A DNA stretch of 59,052 bases, taken from the NCBI GenBank assembly GCA_017883615.1, contig JADGNF010000045.1:1-59052 (forward strand), given 5' to 3'. Made by a program: the position numbers and the translations under genes. The notes beneath the pieces were generated by a model. The model had not been told where the DNA came from. It searched no databases and was given only the letters and a program-made list of their open reading frames with translations. Of the stretch, positions 23,639-32,218 are shown piece by piece; the stretch's first letter is position 1, and the number at the start of each line of letters is the position of its first letter. The stretch is from Candidatus Bathyarchaeota archaeon (GTDB taxonomy: Archaea > Thermoproteota > Bathyarchaeia > Bathyarchaeales > Bathycorpusculaceae).

Positions 23639-24161
23639 GCTCTTTTCTCAACTCCAAAACTTCCTCCTCTAACCCGCGGTAATCCACGTACTTGGCGAAA
23701 AGCTCCTGGTAAGTCTTCACCCCGAGAATAATTGCACGTAGACGCGCCACATCAGTCTTGCTAAGATCGGGCCGCTCCAAAGCAACCGTAGCTGCATCAA
23801 AAACTTTCAACTTATCCTCAATGCTTGGCAACTTTTCAGGCAGCTTCAACTCAACACCCGAAACAACAACCCGACCAGACCCAACCTCAGAAGCTAACAT
23901 GCCCACAGAAGCAGACGCGTCGGGAGAAGTTGTTGTTGCAATTGTTGTTGCAACCCGCTGCTGCACTTCAGGGCCAGTTGCAACAATCAGCGAATTCAAA
24001 CCCAAATTGAAGATTTTTCCCTTCACGGAAAGACGCGTTTTACCCATGATCTTTGAAATCTCAACGAAACTCTTCCCTTCCTGCACAAGCGCACGTAACT
24101 GCCGTTCTTCTTCAACAAGCCAAGGCTTACCCCTCAAACCAACTCCTCCACCAGTCCGCAC
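23607..24161 (-). CDS. Helix-turn-helix protein, likely small terminase-like partner, 184 aa
   Basis: Residues about 12-50 form a Myb/SANT-like helix-turn-helix (KPWLVEEERQLRALVQEG and EISKIMGKTRLSVKGK). A Thr/Ala/Ser-rich linker follows, then a helical C-terminal half ending in a Leu/Glu heptad stretch (RGLEEEVLELRKELANE) suitable for oligomers. Small terminase subunits have this order: DNA-binding head, oligomer core, tail. The gene overlaps the large-subunit start by 32 bases, so they form one unit. Sequence alone does not exclude an ordinary DNA-binding protein. Confidence 0.65.
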   Translation of the reverse strand: MRTGGGVGLRGKPWLVEEERQLRALVQEGKSFVEISKIMGKTRLSVKGKIFNLGLNSLIVATGPEVQQRVATTIATTTSPDASASVGMLASEVGSGRVVVSGVELKLPEKLPSIEDKLKVFDAATVALERPDLSKTDVARLRAIILGVKTYQELFAKYVDYRGLEEEVLELRKELANERAKQTK

Positions 24162-24337
24162 ACCTAAATTAAGGAACGCTTTAAAACTTTCTAAAAATCA
24201 CACACAAGCCAAAGATTTCTCGAAAAAGACAAAACGCCAAACTCAAACAACAATCTCCCGCAAATCCCAACAAATAAACAAACTCAAACGTTATATGTTG
24301 ACACCGACAAGATCACTAAACAAAGCAGGTGATAGAG

Positions 24338-24820
24338 TTGGAGCTAAAAATCGTAAAAATTGACCCTCCAAAAGACGCCAACATTATCCTGGGACAGGCG
24401 CACTTCATTAAGACTGCAGAAGACCTCTATGAGGCACTGGTCAACGCAGTGCCAACGATCAGGTTTGGCTTGGGCTTTTGCGAAAGCAGCGGACCATGCC
24501 TTGTGCGAAGTGAAGGTAATGACCCCGACCTCAAACAACTAGCAGCACAAAAAGCCTTCGAGCTCGGGTGCGGACACAGCTTCCTAATAATCCTAAAGAA
24601 CGCTTACCCCATAAACGTACTCGACAAGATCAAGGCCGTACCCGAAGTTTGCTGCATCTACGCGGCAACGGCAAACCCACTCGAAATCGTCATTGCAGAA
24701 ACAGAGCAGGGCAGAGGCATAATGGGCGTCATCGACGGCTCCAAAACCAAAAGCATAGAAACCGAAAACGACCTAAAAGAGCGCAAAGAGTTCCTGCGCA
24801 AAATAGGCTACAAACTCTAA
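24338..24820 (+). CDS. Adenosine-specific kinase family protein (DUF355), about 160 aa
   Basis: The sequence matches the archaeal adenosine-specific kinase family: [46 protein letters not shown] and [10 protein letters not shown]. The family is annotated as phosphorylating adenosine, though it lacks a classical P-loop. I place the start at TTG 24338 because AGGTGA (24327-24332) lies five bases upstream and this gives the usual MELKIVKI opening; GTG 24329 is the alternative. TTATATG at 24291-24297 is a good TATA box. The Mrp ATPase follows after 57 bases on the same strand. Confidence 0.88.
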   Translation: MELKIVKIDPPKDANIILGQAHFIKTAEDLYEALVNAVPTIRFGLGFCESSGPCLVRSEGNDPDLKQLAAQKAFELGCGHSFLIILKNAYPINVLDKIKAVPEVCCIYAATANPLEIVIAETEQGRGIMGVIDGSKTKSIETENDLKERKEFLRKIGYKL

Positions 24821-24877
24821 CCCGAAACCCTTTTTAACCAACCCAACCATCAAAAACCTATACCACCCGGTGTTTTA

Positions 24878-25768
24878 ATGAGCACAACCGACCAAGAAAA
24901 CCAACTAGACGCCAAAAAACAAAAACTCCTCGAACAACGCCAACAAATAGACCAGCTCCACGCAAAAATGAGCAAAATCAAACACAAAATCGCCGTAATA
25001 AGCGGCAAAGGCGGAGTCGGCAAAAGCACCGTAACAGTCAACCTGGCAGCAGCCTTCGCCCAAAAAGGCTACAAAGTAGGCATCTTAGACGCAGACATCC
25101 ACGGACCCAGCGTCCCTCGCCTCCTAGGCCTAAGTGGAAAAGAAGTAAAAACCGGCCCCCCAGGCGCCTTCCCAGTCAACGGACCATTAGACCTCAAAGT
25201 CATGTCCATAGACTTCTTCCTACCCGAATCAGTCCCCACCATCTGGCGTGGACCCCTAAAAATGGGCGCCATCCGCCAATTCCTAGCAGAAATCGTCTGG
25301 GGCGACCTAGACATCCTCCTAATCGACCTCCCCCCAGGAACAGGAGACGAACCCCTGACCATCGCCCAATTCCTCCCAGAAATGGACGGCGTAATCGTCG
25401 TCACCATGCCAACCGAACTATCCAGCACCATAGTCAAAAAAGCCATAACCTTCGCACTAAGACTAAACATGCCCATCATCGGCGTAGTCGAAAACATGAG
25501 CGGCTTCATCTGCCCCCACTGCGGAACAAAAACAGAAATCTTCCAATCCGGAGGCGGCAAAAAAATGGCAGAAGAATCCGGCGTCGCATTTCTTGGCAGC
25601 CTCCCAATAGACCCAACCGTTGGCGCAGACGCCCAACAGGGAAAACCCTTCATGATAGCCCACGCAGAATCCGCAGCCGCAAAAGCATTCACAGACGTAG
25701 TACAAAAAGTCGAAACTTACCTAAAACAAAGAGAACAAAACACGAAACCAGAAACAAACAGAACTTAA
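24878..25768 (+). CDS. Mrp/NBP35-family iron-sulfur cluster carrier ATPase, 296 aa
   Basis: A P-loop of the deviant MinD/Mrp type, SGKGGVGKST, is at residues 42-51. Later come DADIHGPSVPRLLGL, IDLPPGTGDEPLT and the CxxC pair in CPHC (212-215) that bridges a 4Fe-4S cluster between two subunits. Such proteins assemble and hand over 4Fe-4S clusters, which suits a genome with polyferredoxins and aconitase. The first 35 residues are Gln/Lys-rich and helical. Start is ATG 24878. The coding strand is unusually rich in A and C, with many C-ending codons. Confidence 0.95.
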   Translation: MSTTDQENQLDAKKQKLLEQRQQIDQLHAKMSKIKHKIAVISGKGGVGKSTVTVNLAAAFAQKGYKVGILDADIHGPSVPRLLGLSGKEVKTGPPGAFPVNGPLDLKVMSIDFFLPESVPTIWRGPLKMGAIRQFLAEIVWGDLDILLIDLPPGTGDEPLTIAQFLPEMDGVIVVTMPTELSSTIVKKAITFALRLNMPIIGVVENMSGFICPHCGTKTEIFQSGGGKKMAEESGVAFLGSLPIDPTVGADAQQGKPFMIAHAESAAAKAFTDVVQKVETYLKQREQNTKPETNRT

Positions 25769-25843
25769 CGAGAAAACACTGAAAAGAACTAAACAAAATA
25801 AAAGAGTTGGAGAGCAAAACGTTCAGTTGTTGCTCTGAAGGGT

Positions 25844-26134
25844 TTATGGTTTTGCCAACGCAATCTCTATCGTGGAAACCATTCGGCTTTTTGTCTCGCC
25901 TTCGCGTGGTGGCATTTCGACTGTTCCTATCACTATGCTAGCCACTTTCAGATCCTTCATGAATCTGCTTCTTGCGATTTCGGCGACATCGACAGCTGTT
26001 GTTATTGCTTGGCCTCGTGCTTTTAGTGTGACCGCTTTAAGGGTGCCTGAAGAGAACGCGGTTATGATTGCCAGCACATAGCTCATTGGTGGTTTGTTTC
26101 CGACGAAGATTACGTCTTGTTGTTTTTCTGTCAT
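25844..26134 (-). CDS. albA: Alba DNA/RNA-binding chromatin protein, 96 aa
   Basis: Alba is an abundant archaeal nucleoid protein that binds DNA and RNA as dimers. Conserved landmarks are FVGNKPPMSYVLAIITAF near the N terminus with the lysine contacted by acetylation in Sulfolobus, KARGQAITTAVDVAEI in the centre, and the beta-hairpin arm around PPREGETKSRMVSTIEI that reaches along the minor groove. Length is typical. Start is ATG 26134. It has its own promoter with a leader of about 69 bases and is convergent with the mrp gene. Confidence 0.97.
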   Translation of the reverse strand: MTEKQQDVIFVGNKPPMSYVLAIITAFSSGTLKAVTLKARGQAITTAVDVAEIARSRFMKDLKVASIVIGTVEMPPREGETKSRMVSTIEIALAKP

Positions 26135-26225
26135 ACATTTTTCATCCTTTTGTGTGTACTGATTGGTGACGTCCTGTGTTTCGTTTCCGTTGAACAGAAC
26201 GTTTAGTGCATAATAGGTAACCTTG

Positions 26226-26233
26226 CTTATAAA
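26226..26233 (-). promoter_or_regulatory. TATA box of the alba gene
   Basis: The minus strand reads TTTATAAG here, the archaeal TATA consensus. Transcription should start near 26203, leaving about 69 bases of leader before ATG 26134. The divergent PAP2 gene uses its own ATTTAAAAAAG at 26347-26357. Confidence 0.55.
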
Positions 26234-26393
26234 TCAAGTTGAGCAAGAATAAGCACCCAAAAAACCAAAACTCTACACCCGAGCAACAAGAAAGCAAGTT
26301 TCAGGAAGGGTCAACATGTCTCTTTCGGGGTGACTTGGCAAAAGCCATTTAAAAAAGTCAGTATACGACTAACTGACAGGAGCAGCGTAATCT

Positions 26394-27338
26394 GTGGGGA
26401 AAGACGGGGACAAAAAAGAAACAGAACATAAAGGGAAATTTGACTATCGGTCCTCCCGTTTCTTCGCTGTGCTGTTTCCAGCTATTTACGCTGCAGTCTT
26501 AGGAATTACCTTCCTAGTTTACGACATTATTCCCGGACCAGAATTCGTCGTTTTAGTTTTCTTAATCTACGCAGCTTACAACAACAAGACTTGGCGGTTC
26601 GTGAAGGATTGGATTCCATTCTTAATCGTGTTCATGTCCTACGAAGCTGCCAACGGCCTAGTCGGCAAGATCTCTATGATGAACCTGCACACTGGACCCT
26701 ACCACCTTGAACTTTACCTCTTTGGAGGTCAAACACCTACCCTGTTTCTCCAACAATATCTCAGACTGCCCATTTTGGACTACGCGGGGGCTTTCTTCTA
26801 CACCATTTACTTCTTTGTGCCCACAATCTTCGGATTCGTGATCTGGAGAGAAAGCCACAAAGACTACTGGAAATACATTGTTGCACTTGGAATCTTAACC
26901 TACAGTGCGTTGGTAACCTTTCTGGTTTACCCAGTCGCGCCGCCATGGCTAAACCCCAATTTGACCCAGCCAGCAGTCACGCCCGGCGTCATTCGGATTT
27001 TGACAATATCCGTGGACAAAAGCATCGGTATTCCAGTCTACAAGACCATATATGATTTCTTAGGACCTAACTTGTACGCGGCGTTTCCAAGTATGCACTC
27101 GGCGTTGCCGTGGTTGGTTTTCCTCTTTTCGTTTAGAATTTGGAAATGGAAAGCTCTTCCAGTGTTGATAATTCCTGTTGGGACTTGGTTTAGCGCAGTT
27201 TACTTAGGAGAGCACTACGTAGTCGACGTTTTAGCCGGAATAGCCTACTCTACCGTGGCATTTTTGGCAGTGGACAAACTTCTCCCCTTCTTAGCCGACC
27301 ACGTAGCTTTCTTGAAAAAGCACATTCCAAAAGACTAA
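26394..27338 (+). CDS. PAP2/AUR1-like membrane phosphatase, 314 aa
   Basis: The protein has about seven hydrophobic helices and the PAP2 active-site motifs PSMHSALPW (histidine nucleophile region) and GEHYVVDVLAG (second histidine and aspartate). The layout, with the pair in the last third, resembles inositol phosphorylceramide synthase-type (AUR1) members and other lipid phosphate phosphatases. It may dephosphorylate polyprenyl or phospholipid head groups at the outer face, which would fit recycling of the dolichol carrier. That link is inference. Start is GTG 26394; ATTTAAAAAAG about 40 bases upstream is its TATA box. Confidence 0.88.
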   Translation: MGKDGDKKETEHKGKFDYRSSRFFAVLFPAIYAAVLGITFLVYDIIPGPEFVVLVFLIYAAYNNKTWRFVKDWIPFLIVFMSYEAANGLVGKISMMNLHTGPYHLELYLFGGQTPTLFLQQYLRLPILDYAGAFFYTIYFFVPTIFGFVIWRESHKDYWKYIVALGILTYSALVTFLVYPVAPPWLNPNLTQPAVTPGVIRILTISVDKSIGIPVYKTIYDFLGPNLYAAFPSMHSALPWLVFLFSFRIWKWKALPVLIIPVGTWFSAVYLGEHYVVDVLAGIAYSTVAFLAVDKLLPFLADHVAFLKKHIPKD

Positions 27339-27468
27339 GCCCAAAGTTGCTCTCATTCTTCTGAGTCTGGAACAAGCACTTTGAGGTTTTTGGAAAAGCC
27401 TGTTTTCGTGCGTGAACCTTAAATCTGGGTCTTTCATTCCCGTAAACTACACAATCAACAGATGGGCA

Positions 27469-29406
27469 ATGGCGGTAACCAAAATGGGCAGCACTTTATC
27501 TGAAAAAATCATAAGCGCACACGTCGCAAACGCAAAAGCAAAATTTGGCGAGCAAATCGGTTTACACATAGACCACACCCTCACCCAGGATTCCACGGGC
27601 ACCCTCGCCTACTTAGAGTTCCAAGCTATGAATGTGCCCAAAGTCCGCACCAAGCTAAGTTTAAGCTTCGTGGACCACAACATGCTCCAAAACGACTTCC
27701 GAAACGCAGACGACCACCGTTACCTGCAAAGCGTAGCCCAAAAGTACGGAGTAGTTTTTTCTCGTCCAGGCACCGGCATTTGCCACCAAGTTTACCTAGA
27801 ACGCTTCGCTAGACCCGGCTACACGCTTCTGGGCAGTGACAGCCACACTCCAACGGCAGGTGGGATGGGCATGATTGCTATCGGCGCAGGAGGACTCGAC
27901 GTCGCAGCAGCCATGGCGGGCGAACCCTTCTACTTGGAAATGCCCCAAATCCTAAACATCAAACTAACCGGCACACTCTCACCCTTCGTTTCAGCCAAAG
28001 ACGTCATACTTGAAATTCTGCACAAACTAACAGTGAAGGGCGGCGTCAACAAAATCCTAGAATACACAGGTCCAGGCGTCAAAACCTTAACCGTCCCCGA
28101 ACGAGGAACCATAACCAACATGGGAACCGAAACAGGCGCAACCACCTCAGTTTTCCCATCGGATGAAGTAACCCAAGCCTTCCTCGTGGGACAAGGCAGA
28201 GCAGACCAACATGTGCCACTACAAGCAGATGCTGACGCCAAATACAACGAAGCCATCGACATTGACTTCTCCAAGATTGAGCCACTAATCGCGCTTCCCC
28301 ACAGCCCCGACAACGTCAAAGCCGTTCGCGAAGTCGAAGGAACACCCGTAGACCAAGTCTGCATCGGCAGCTGCACCAACAGCAGCCTGCGCGACCTCAA
28401 AATGGTAGCCGCCCTCCTGAAGGGCAAGAAAATCAGCGAACGCGTCAGCCTAACCATTTCGCCCGGTTCAAGACAAGTCCTTGAAAACCTTGCCGCTTCA
28501 GGAGAACTTGTCGATCTTATCCGCGCGGGCGCCCGAATAATTGAGAACGCCTGTGGACCATGCATCGGCATCGGGCAGGCTCCACCCAGCGGCGGCGTAT
28601 CCCTAAGAACTTTTAACCGCAACTTCAAGGGGCGATCCGGAACCAAAGACGCCCAAATCTACCTAGTAAGCCCCGAAACAGCAGTAGCCGCAGCACTAAC
28701 CGGGGCAATTACCGACCCCAGAAAACTCAAAGAATACCCCAAAATCACCATGCCAGAAAAATTCCTCATAACCGACAGCATGTTCATCTTCCCCACAACT
28801 CAAACCCAAAACGTAAACGTCATCATGGGACCCAACATCAAGCCATTACCAACTTTCCCACCCTTACTAACCAAGCTCTCGGGCGAAGTCCTACTAAAAG
28901 TCGGCGACAACATATCCACCGACGATATCCTGCCAGGCGGAAGCGAAGTCATGGCGCTAAGAAGCAACATTCCCGAAATCAGCAAATACACGTTCCGGCC
29001 CATAGACGCCGGGTTCGCTCAACGAGCACTGGAAAAGGGCGGCGGCTTTATCGTCGGCGGCGAAAACTACGGCCAAGGTTCCAGCAGAGAACACGCCGCG
29101 TTGGCGCCAAAGTTCCTTGGAGTCAAGGCAGTTTTAGTGAAGAGCTTTGCACGAATTCACATGGCAAACTTGGTTAACTTTGGGATTCTGCCATTGACAT
29201 TTGCAGACAAAGAAGACTACACTCACATAGCTCAAGGCGACCTACTGGAACTGGCAACGAGTGGCTTAGAAAAGAATCTCGTAATGAGGAACACCGCGAC
29301 AGGGGCAATTGTGTCTGTTGTGCTTGATTTAAGTGACCTTGACAAGGCGACGATTATGGCAGGGGGCAAACTTGCAGCAATAAAGCAAAAGCAAGTCCAC
29401 CCCTAA
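27469..29406 (+). CDS. Aconitate hydratase (AcnA/mitochondrial-like type), about 645 aa
   Basis: This 4Fe-4S enzyme interconverts citrate and isocitrate. Cluster ligands are in CIGSCTNSSLRDL and ENACGPCIGIGQAPPSGG. Substrate and swivelling-domain motifs include GSDSHTPTAGGMG, GDNISTDDILPGG and GENYGQGSSREHAAL. Domains 1-3 and the C-terminal domain 4 are in one chain. I favour ATG 27469 or 27484, because aconitases begin near the segment GSTLSEKIISAHV and CTTAAAT at about 27418 makes a TATA box inside any longer frame from 27412. Iron-sulfur delivery by the nearby Mrp protein is plausible. Confidence 0.95.
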   Translation: MAVTKMGSTLSEKIISAHVANAKAKFGEQIGLHIDHTLTQDSTGTLAYLEFQAMNVPKVRTKLSLSFVDHNMLQNDFRNADDHRYLQSVAQKYGVVFSRPGTGICHQVYLERFARPGYTLLGSDSHTPTAGGMGMIAIGAGGLDVAAAMAGEPFYLEMPQILNIKLTGTLSPFVSAKDVILEILHKLTVKGGVNKILEYTGPGVKTLTVPERGTITNMGTETGATTSVFPSDEVTQAFLVGQGRADQHVPLQADADAKYNEAIDIDFSKIEPLIALPHSPDNVKAVREVEGTPVDQVCIGSCTNSSLRDLKMVAALLKGKKISERVSLTISPGSRQVLENLAASGELVDLIRAGARIIENACGPCIGIGQAPPSGGVSLRTFNRNFKGRSGTKDAQIYLVSPETAVAAALTGAITDPRKLKEYPKITMPEKFLITDSMFIFPTTQTQNVNVIMGPNIKPLPTFPPLLTKLSGEVLLKVGDNISTDDILPGGSEVMALRSNIPEISKYTFRPIDAGFAQRALEKGGGFIVGGENYGQGSSREHAALAPKFLGVKAVLVKSFARIHMANLVNFGILPLTFADKEDYTHIAQGDLLELATSGLEKNLVMRNTATGAIVSVVLDLSDLDKATIMAGGKLAAIKQKQVHP

Positions 29407-30395
29407 ACTTGTCTTTTCCTTCTCCTTTTAAGAAAAAAAGCTGCTGCAGCCATAATTGCCACAAAAGCCACTGCAAAAATCGCTAAGGCATAAACCGAAT
29501 TCAGGAACGGCTGCAAAGGTTTTGCTGTCGCGGAAGGCGAGGACAAGACTGGCGGAACAGCGGAAATCTGCATCAGCGGGAAGCGGTCTTGGTTTTTTGG
29601 GTCGATGATGTATGGTGTGTCGCCAAAGCCGTCTCGGTTTTGGTCGGTTCCGTTGTAGTTACTCCAGAAGTTGCCTACTTTGCCGTTGTCCCATGTGTGG
29701 GTTGCTTCGGAAAGGTTGTATTCTACACAGGTGCAACCGCTGAATTGGACTTTGTTGTGGACAAAGCTGTTGCCATAAAGGGTTATGTTAAGTGGCACAG
29801 TTCCTGGACTGTTTATCCCCAGAAAGAGCCCTTCATCGTTGTTTGCGATGTAGTTTTTGGTGATGTTGTTTGAGTCTCCAGAGAGCAAGACACCAATTAT
29901 GTTCCCCGTTACCGAGTTCCCTTCTGCAGTGTTGTTCGAAACCCAAACGTACATGCCGATGTAAAAGTTCTTAATGTTCAAGTTTTCAACGGTTACGTTA
30001 TGAGGCCTGGTTACCGCGGAGAAGTCTACGCCGATGGTCCAAGCTGATGTATTGTTGGATGGCTGCGGCGGTCCTTGCCCAATCATCCACCCGCTTTGGT
30101 CTGTGCCGTTGTAGGTTCCTTGGAGCGTATGGCCTGTGCCGTCAAGTACGACGTTGCTTTTCTCGATGGTGATTAACCCTTTGAGGTCGCCCGTGAAAAC
30201 ATATCGGTCTCCAATTCGTTGTATGGGTGCCGAGGTTGGGGCAACGGTTCCATCGGCGCCGATAACTACGGTTTGGAGAGCTGTTTGAGCTTGGGTAGGT
30301 TGAAAAACCATGAGCGGGGCTAAAAGGGCTAAGACAAGAAGGATTAGCACTACTATTTTCTGGATTTTGTTCTGCACGTTTTTCATGTTTTTCAT
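29403..30395 (-). CDS. NosD-like exported beta-helix protein with membrane anchor, about 330 aa
   Basis: I place the start at ATG 30395, eight bases after the stop of the upstream polyferredoxin gene; an overlapping upstream start at 30437 is less likely. A signal peptide (IVVLILLVLALLAPLMVF) is followed by repeated parallel beta-helix rungs rich in Asn (VVLDGTGHTLQGT, VTVENLNIKNFYIG, NSVTGNIIGVLLSGDSNNIT) of the CASH/NosD type. A C-terminal helix plus KRRRKRQ anchors it. In nitrous-oxide clusters, NosD helps mature a copper enzyme and is encoded near a NapH-like protein; the same pair occurs here, without a visible NosZ. Confidence 0.85.
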   Translation of the reverse strand: MKNMKNVQNKIQKIVVLILLVLALLAPLMVFQPTQAQTALQTVVIGADGTVAPTSAPIQRIGDRYVFTGDLKGLITIEKSNVVLDGTGHTLQGTYNGTDQSGWMIGQGPPQPSNNTSAWTIGVDFSAVTRPHNVTVENLNIKNFYIGMYVWVSNNTAEGNSVTGNIIGVLLSGDSNNITKNYIANNDEGLFLGINSPGTVPLNITLYGNSFVHNKVQFSGCTCVEYNLSEATHTWDNGKVGNFWSNYNGTDQNRDGFGDTPYIIDPKNQDRFPLMQISAVPPVLSSPSATAKPLQPFLNSVYALAIFAVAFVAIMAAAAFFLKRRRKRQV

Positions 30396-30403
30396 CTTTG
30401 CTT

Positions 30404-32059
30404 TTAGGGTTTTTCTAGCCAATTTCGGCTTTTGCACACTGTTTTGCCTGCAACTTTAAATTTGAGGCAGTCTTTTTCGGGGCACATTTCCACGCACCTC
30501 AGACACATTAAGCACTGCGAGGTTGCCACGTCCCCGCCCTTTGCCTCGTAAACCTCGGTGACCTGAGTTGGGCAGACGCGTTTGCAAACTCCGCATTTGG
30601 TGCATTTTTCCTCAGCTTTTTCCAAGCGGACCCCGGAAATCCACTTGAAGGGCGGGAACCTGTTGAAAAGAGCGATTAGGGCGCCAAGCGGGCAGATTCT
30701 GCACCAGGAGCGGCGGAAGAAAAATGCCGCGGCCGTAACCAATGCAAGCGCGGCAAGGTTGAGTGAAGTAACGTATTGGCCTAATTGCCAGAACTGTCCC
30801 GTGGTTGTGCCAAAGATCCAGTCTGACTTCATTGAACCGACACAAACCTCGACTAGCAGGCAAAGCGGTTTCATGGGGCACACTTGACAGAACGGCGCCG
30901 AATAATAAGTTGACACGAAGCCTCCCTGTTGGGTTCCAGTAACCAGTTGGGTACCTGCGATGAATTCCGAAGCGAAAACTACACTCAAGATAACTATTAG
31001 GGCTAAGATTACGTAACTCAACTGGTGGAACTTCTCGTTGAAACGCTGCGAGAAGCTTCGATGCTTAATTTTTACGGCTTTGCGCAGCTTCGTCATTACA
31101 TCCATGTATAAACCAAATGGGCAAACCCAACCGCACCAGAACCTCCCCAGCAAAACGGCAGCCACAATAACCACTGCCAAAACTAGACCTAAGCGCTCTA
31201 GGCCTGGAATAGTGTAGTCCACTCCCCACCCGTGCCCAGCGTTCCAGAAGGGGTAAACGTAGGTTTGAAGCTGCCAAAGGGGGCATGTGAAAGTTCTTCC
31301 GCAAGGGTACCAGCACGCAAACGCCGGAACCGGCAAACCGTCAGGCAGAATGCTTTGCGAGGTTGCGCCAATTAGGAATTCGTGGGGCGCAAGCTGCTCC
31401 GCTGGAAAAGGAGTATACTGGTGGTCAATGAATACTCCAAAGAACAACGCGAAGACGATGAGTATTTGTACCAGAAGCCGTATCGAGCTGATTTTTCGGG
31501 TTTTTCTTCGCATTCCCAAAATGACTGCACCAACTCCGACGCATAATGCCAAAATAGCCAAGACTACGACAAGGTAGTTGGGCTTAAACAGTGATAATGT
31601 CGGGGGCACCGGTGTTGGCGCTAGGGGGTCGGGGTGGGGGTCCGTTACGACGCAGTATAACCTGTCGTTTATGTGTCCGTATACGGGAAATATGTTCCAA
31701 AAGCCTGCCATGTCCAGTTGCTGGGTTGCGTTGAATTCGCCCGTGACGTTGTTCGTAAGTACGTAGCGGTCAATCCATGAGTAGTTGGGTCTTGTGAAAA
31801 TTACCCTGACTGTGACGTTGTTTGCGGGTGGACAGATAACTCCCGTGACTGTAACGGAGTCGCCTATGTTTGCTTGATTAGTGGTTATGTTGGCGGTTAT
31901 GCAGGGACCGTAACAGGGTAACGGCACTTGGGCGCTGAAAACCGCGACATTTACTCCCGCTGCGTTTGCTTGCGGGAATAAGTTTAAGCTGCCGGGCAAA
32001 GCCAGCAGTGCCAAAACCACCACAACAGGCACGAAGATGACTCTGGACAGTTTTTTCAT
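30404..32059 (-). CDS. NapH-like polyferredoxin with fused exported beta domain, 551 aa
   Basis: Residues 1-33 are a signal peptide, about 34-150 are an Ig-like beta domain (NITTNQANIGDSVTVTGVIC) with N-x-S/T sites, and the rest is a membrane polyferredoxin. Redox motifs are GRTFTCPLWQLQ, CGWVCP, CQVCPMKPLC, CRICPLGA, then ferredoxin motifs CTKCGVCKRVCP and CLMCLRCVEMCP. It is a paralog of the gene at 13771-15057, which lacks the exported domain but has two separate exported-protein genes upstream. The start is ATG 32059. It is likely co-transcribed with the NosD-like gene. The fused domain may dock a surface electron acceptor. Confidence 0.9.
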   Translation of the reverse strand: MKKLSRVIFVPVVVVLALLALPGSLNLFPQANAAGVNVAVFSAQVPLPCYGPCITANITTNQANIGDSVTVTGVICPPANNVTVRVIFTRPNYSWIDRYVLTNNVTGEFNATQQLDMAGFWNIFPVYGHINDRLYCVVTDPHPDPLAPTPVPPTLSLFKPNYLVVVLAILALCVGVGAVILGMRRKTRKISSIRLLVQILIVFALFFGVFIDHQYTPFPAEQLAPHEFLIGATSQSILPDGLPVPAFACWYPCGRTFTCPLWQLQTYVYPFWNAGHGWGVDYTIPGLERLGLVLAVVIVAAVLLGRFWCGWVCPFGLYMDVMTKLRKAVKIKHRSFSQRFNEKFHQLSYVILALIVILSVVFASEFIAGTQLVTGTQQGGFVSTYYSAPFCQVCPMKPLCLLVEVCVGSMKSDWIFGTTTGQFWQLGQYVTSLNLAALALVTAAAFFFRRSWCRICPLGALIALFNRFPPFKWISGVRLEKAEEKCTKCGVCKRVCPTQVTEVYEAKGGDVATSQCLMCLRCVEMCPEKDCLKFKVAGKTVCKSRNWLEKP

Positions 32060-32181
32060 TAGTCATCTCCCAATGTGGAAGTGTCTCCTGCCATCCCTAC
32101 CCACTTGAATGTTGGTTGACTGGCTCTTAAAAATCTTGACAATTTTTAGCGGGTGCATTTGCCCCTTTTTTGTGAGCAAGT

Positions 32182-32205
32182 GTTACTGTTTAAATATTGG
32201 GTAAC
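32182..32205. promoter_or_regulatory. Possible operator GTTAC-N14-GTAAC over a TATA box
   Basis: GTTACTGTT at 32182-32190 and GGGTAAC at 32199-32205 form an inverted repeat that encloses the TATA-like TTTAAATATT just upstream of the gene at 32219. The 9-mer GTTACTGTT also occurs upstream of the genes ending at 34708 and 37187. Confidence 0.35.
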
Positions 32206-32218
32206 GTGATGGTTTTGT

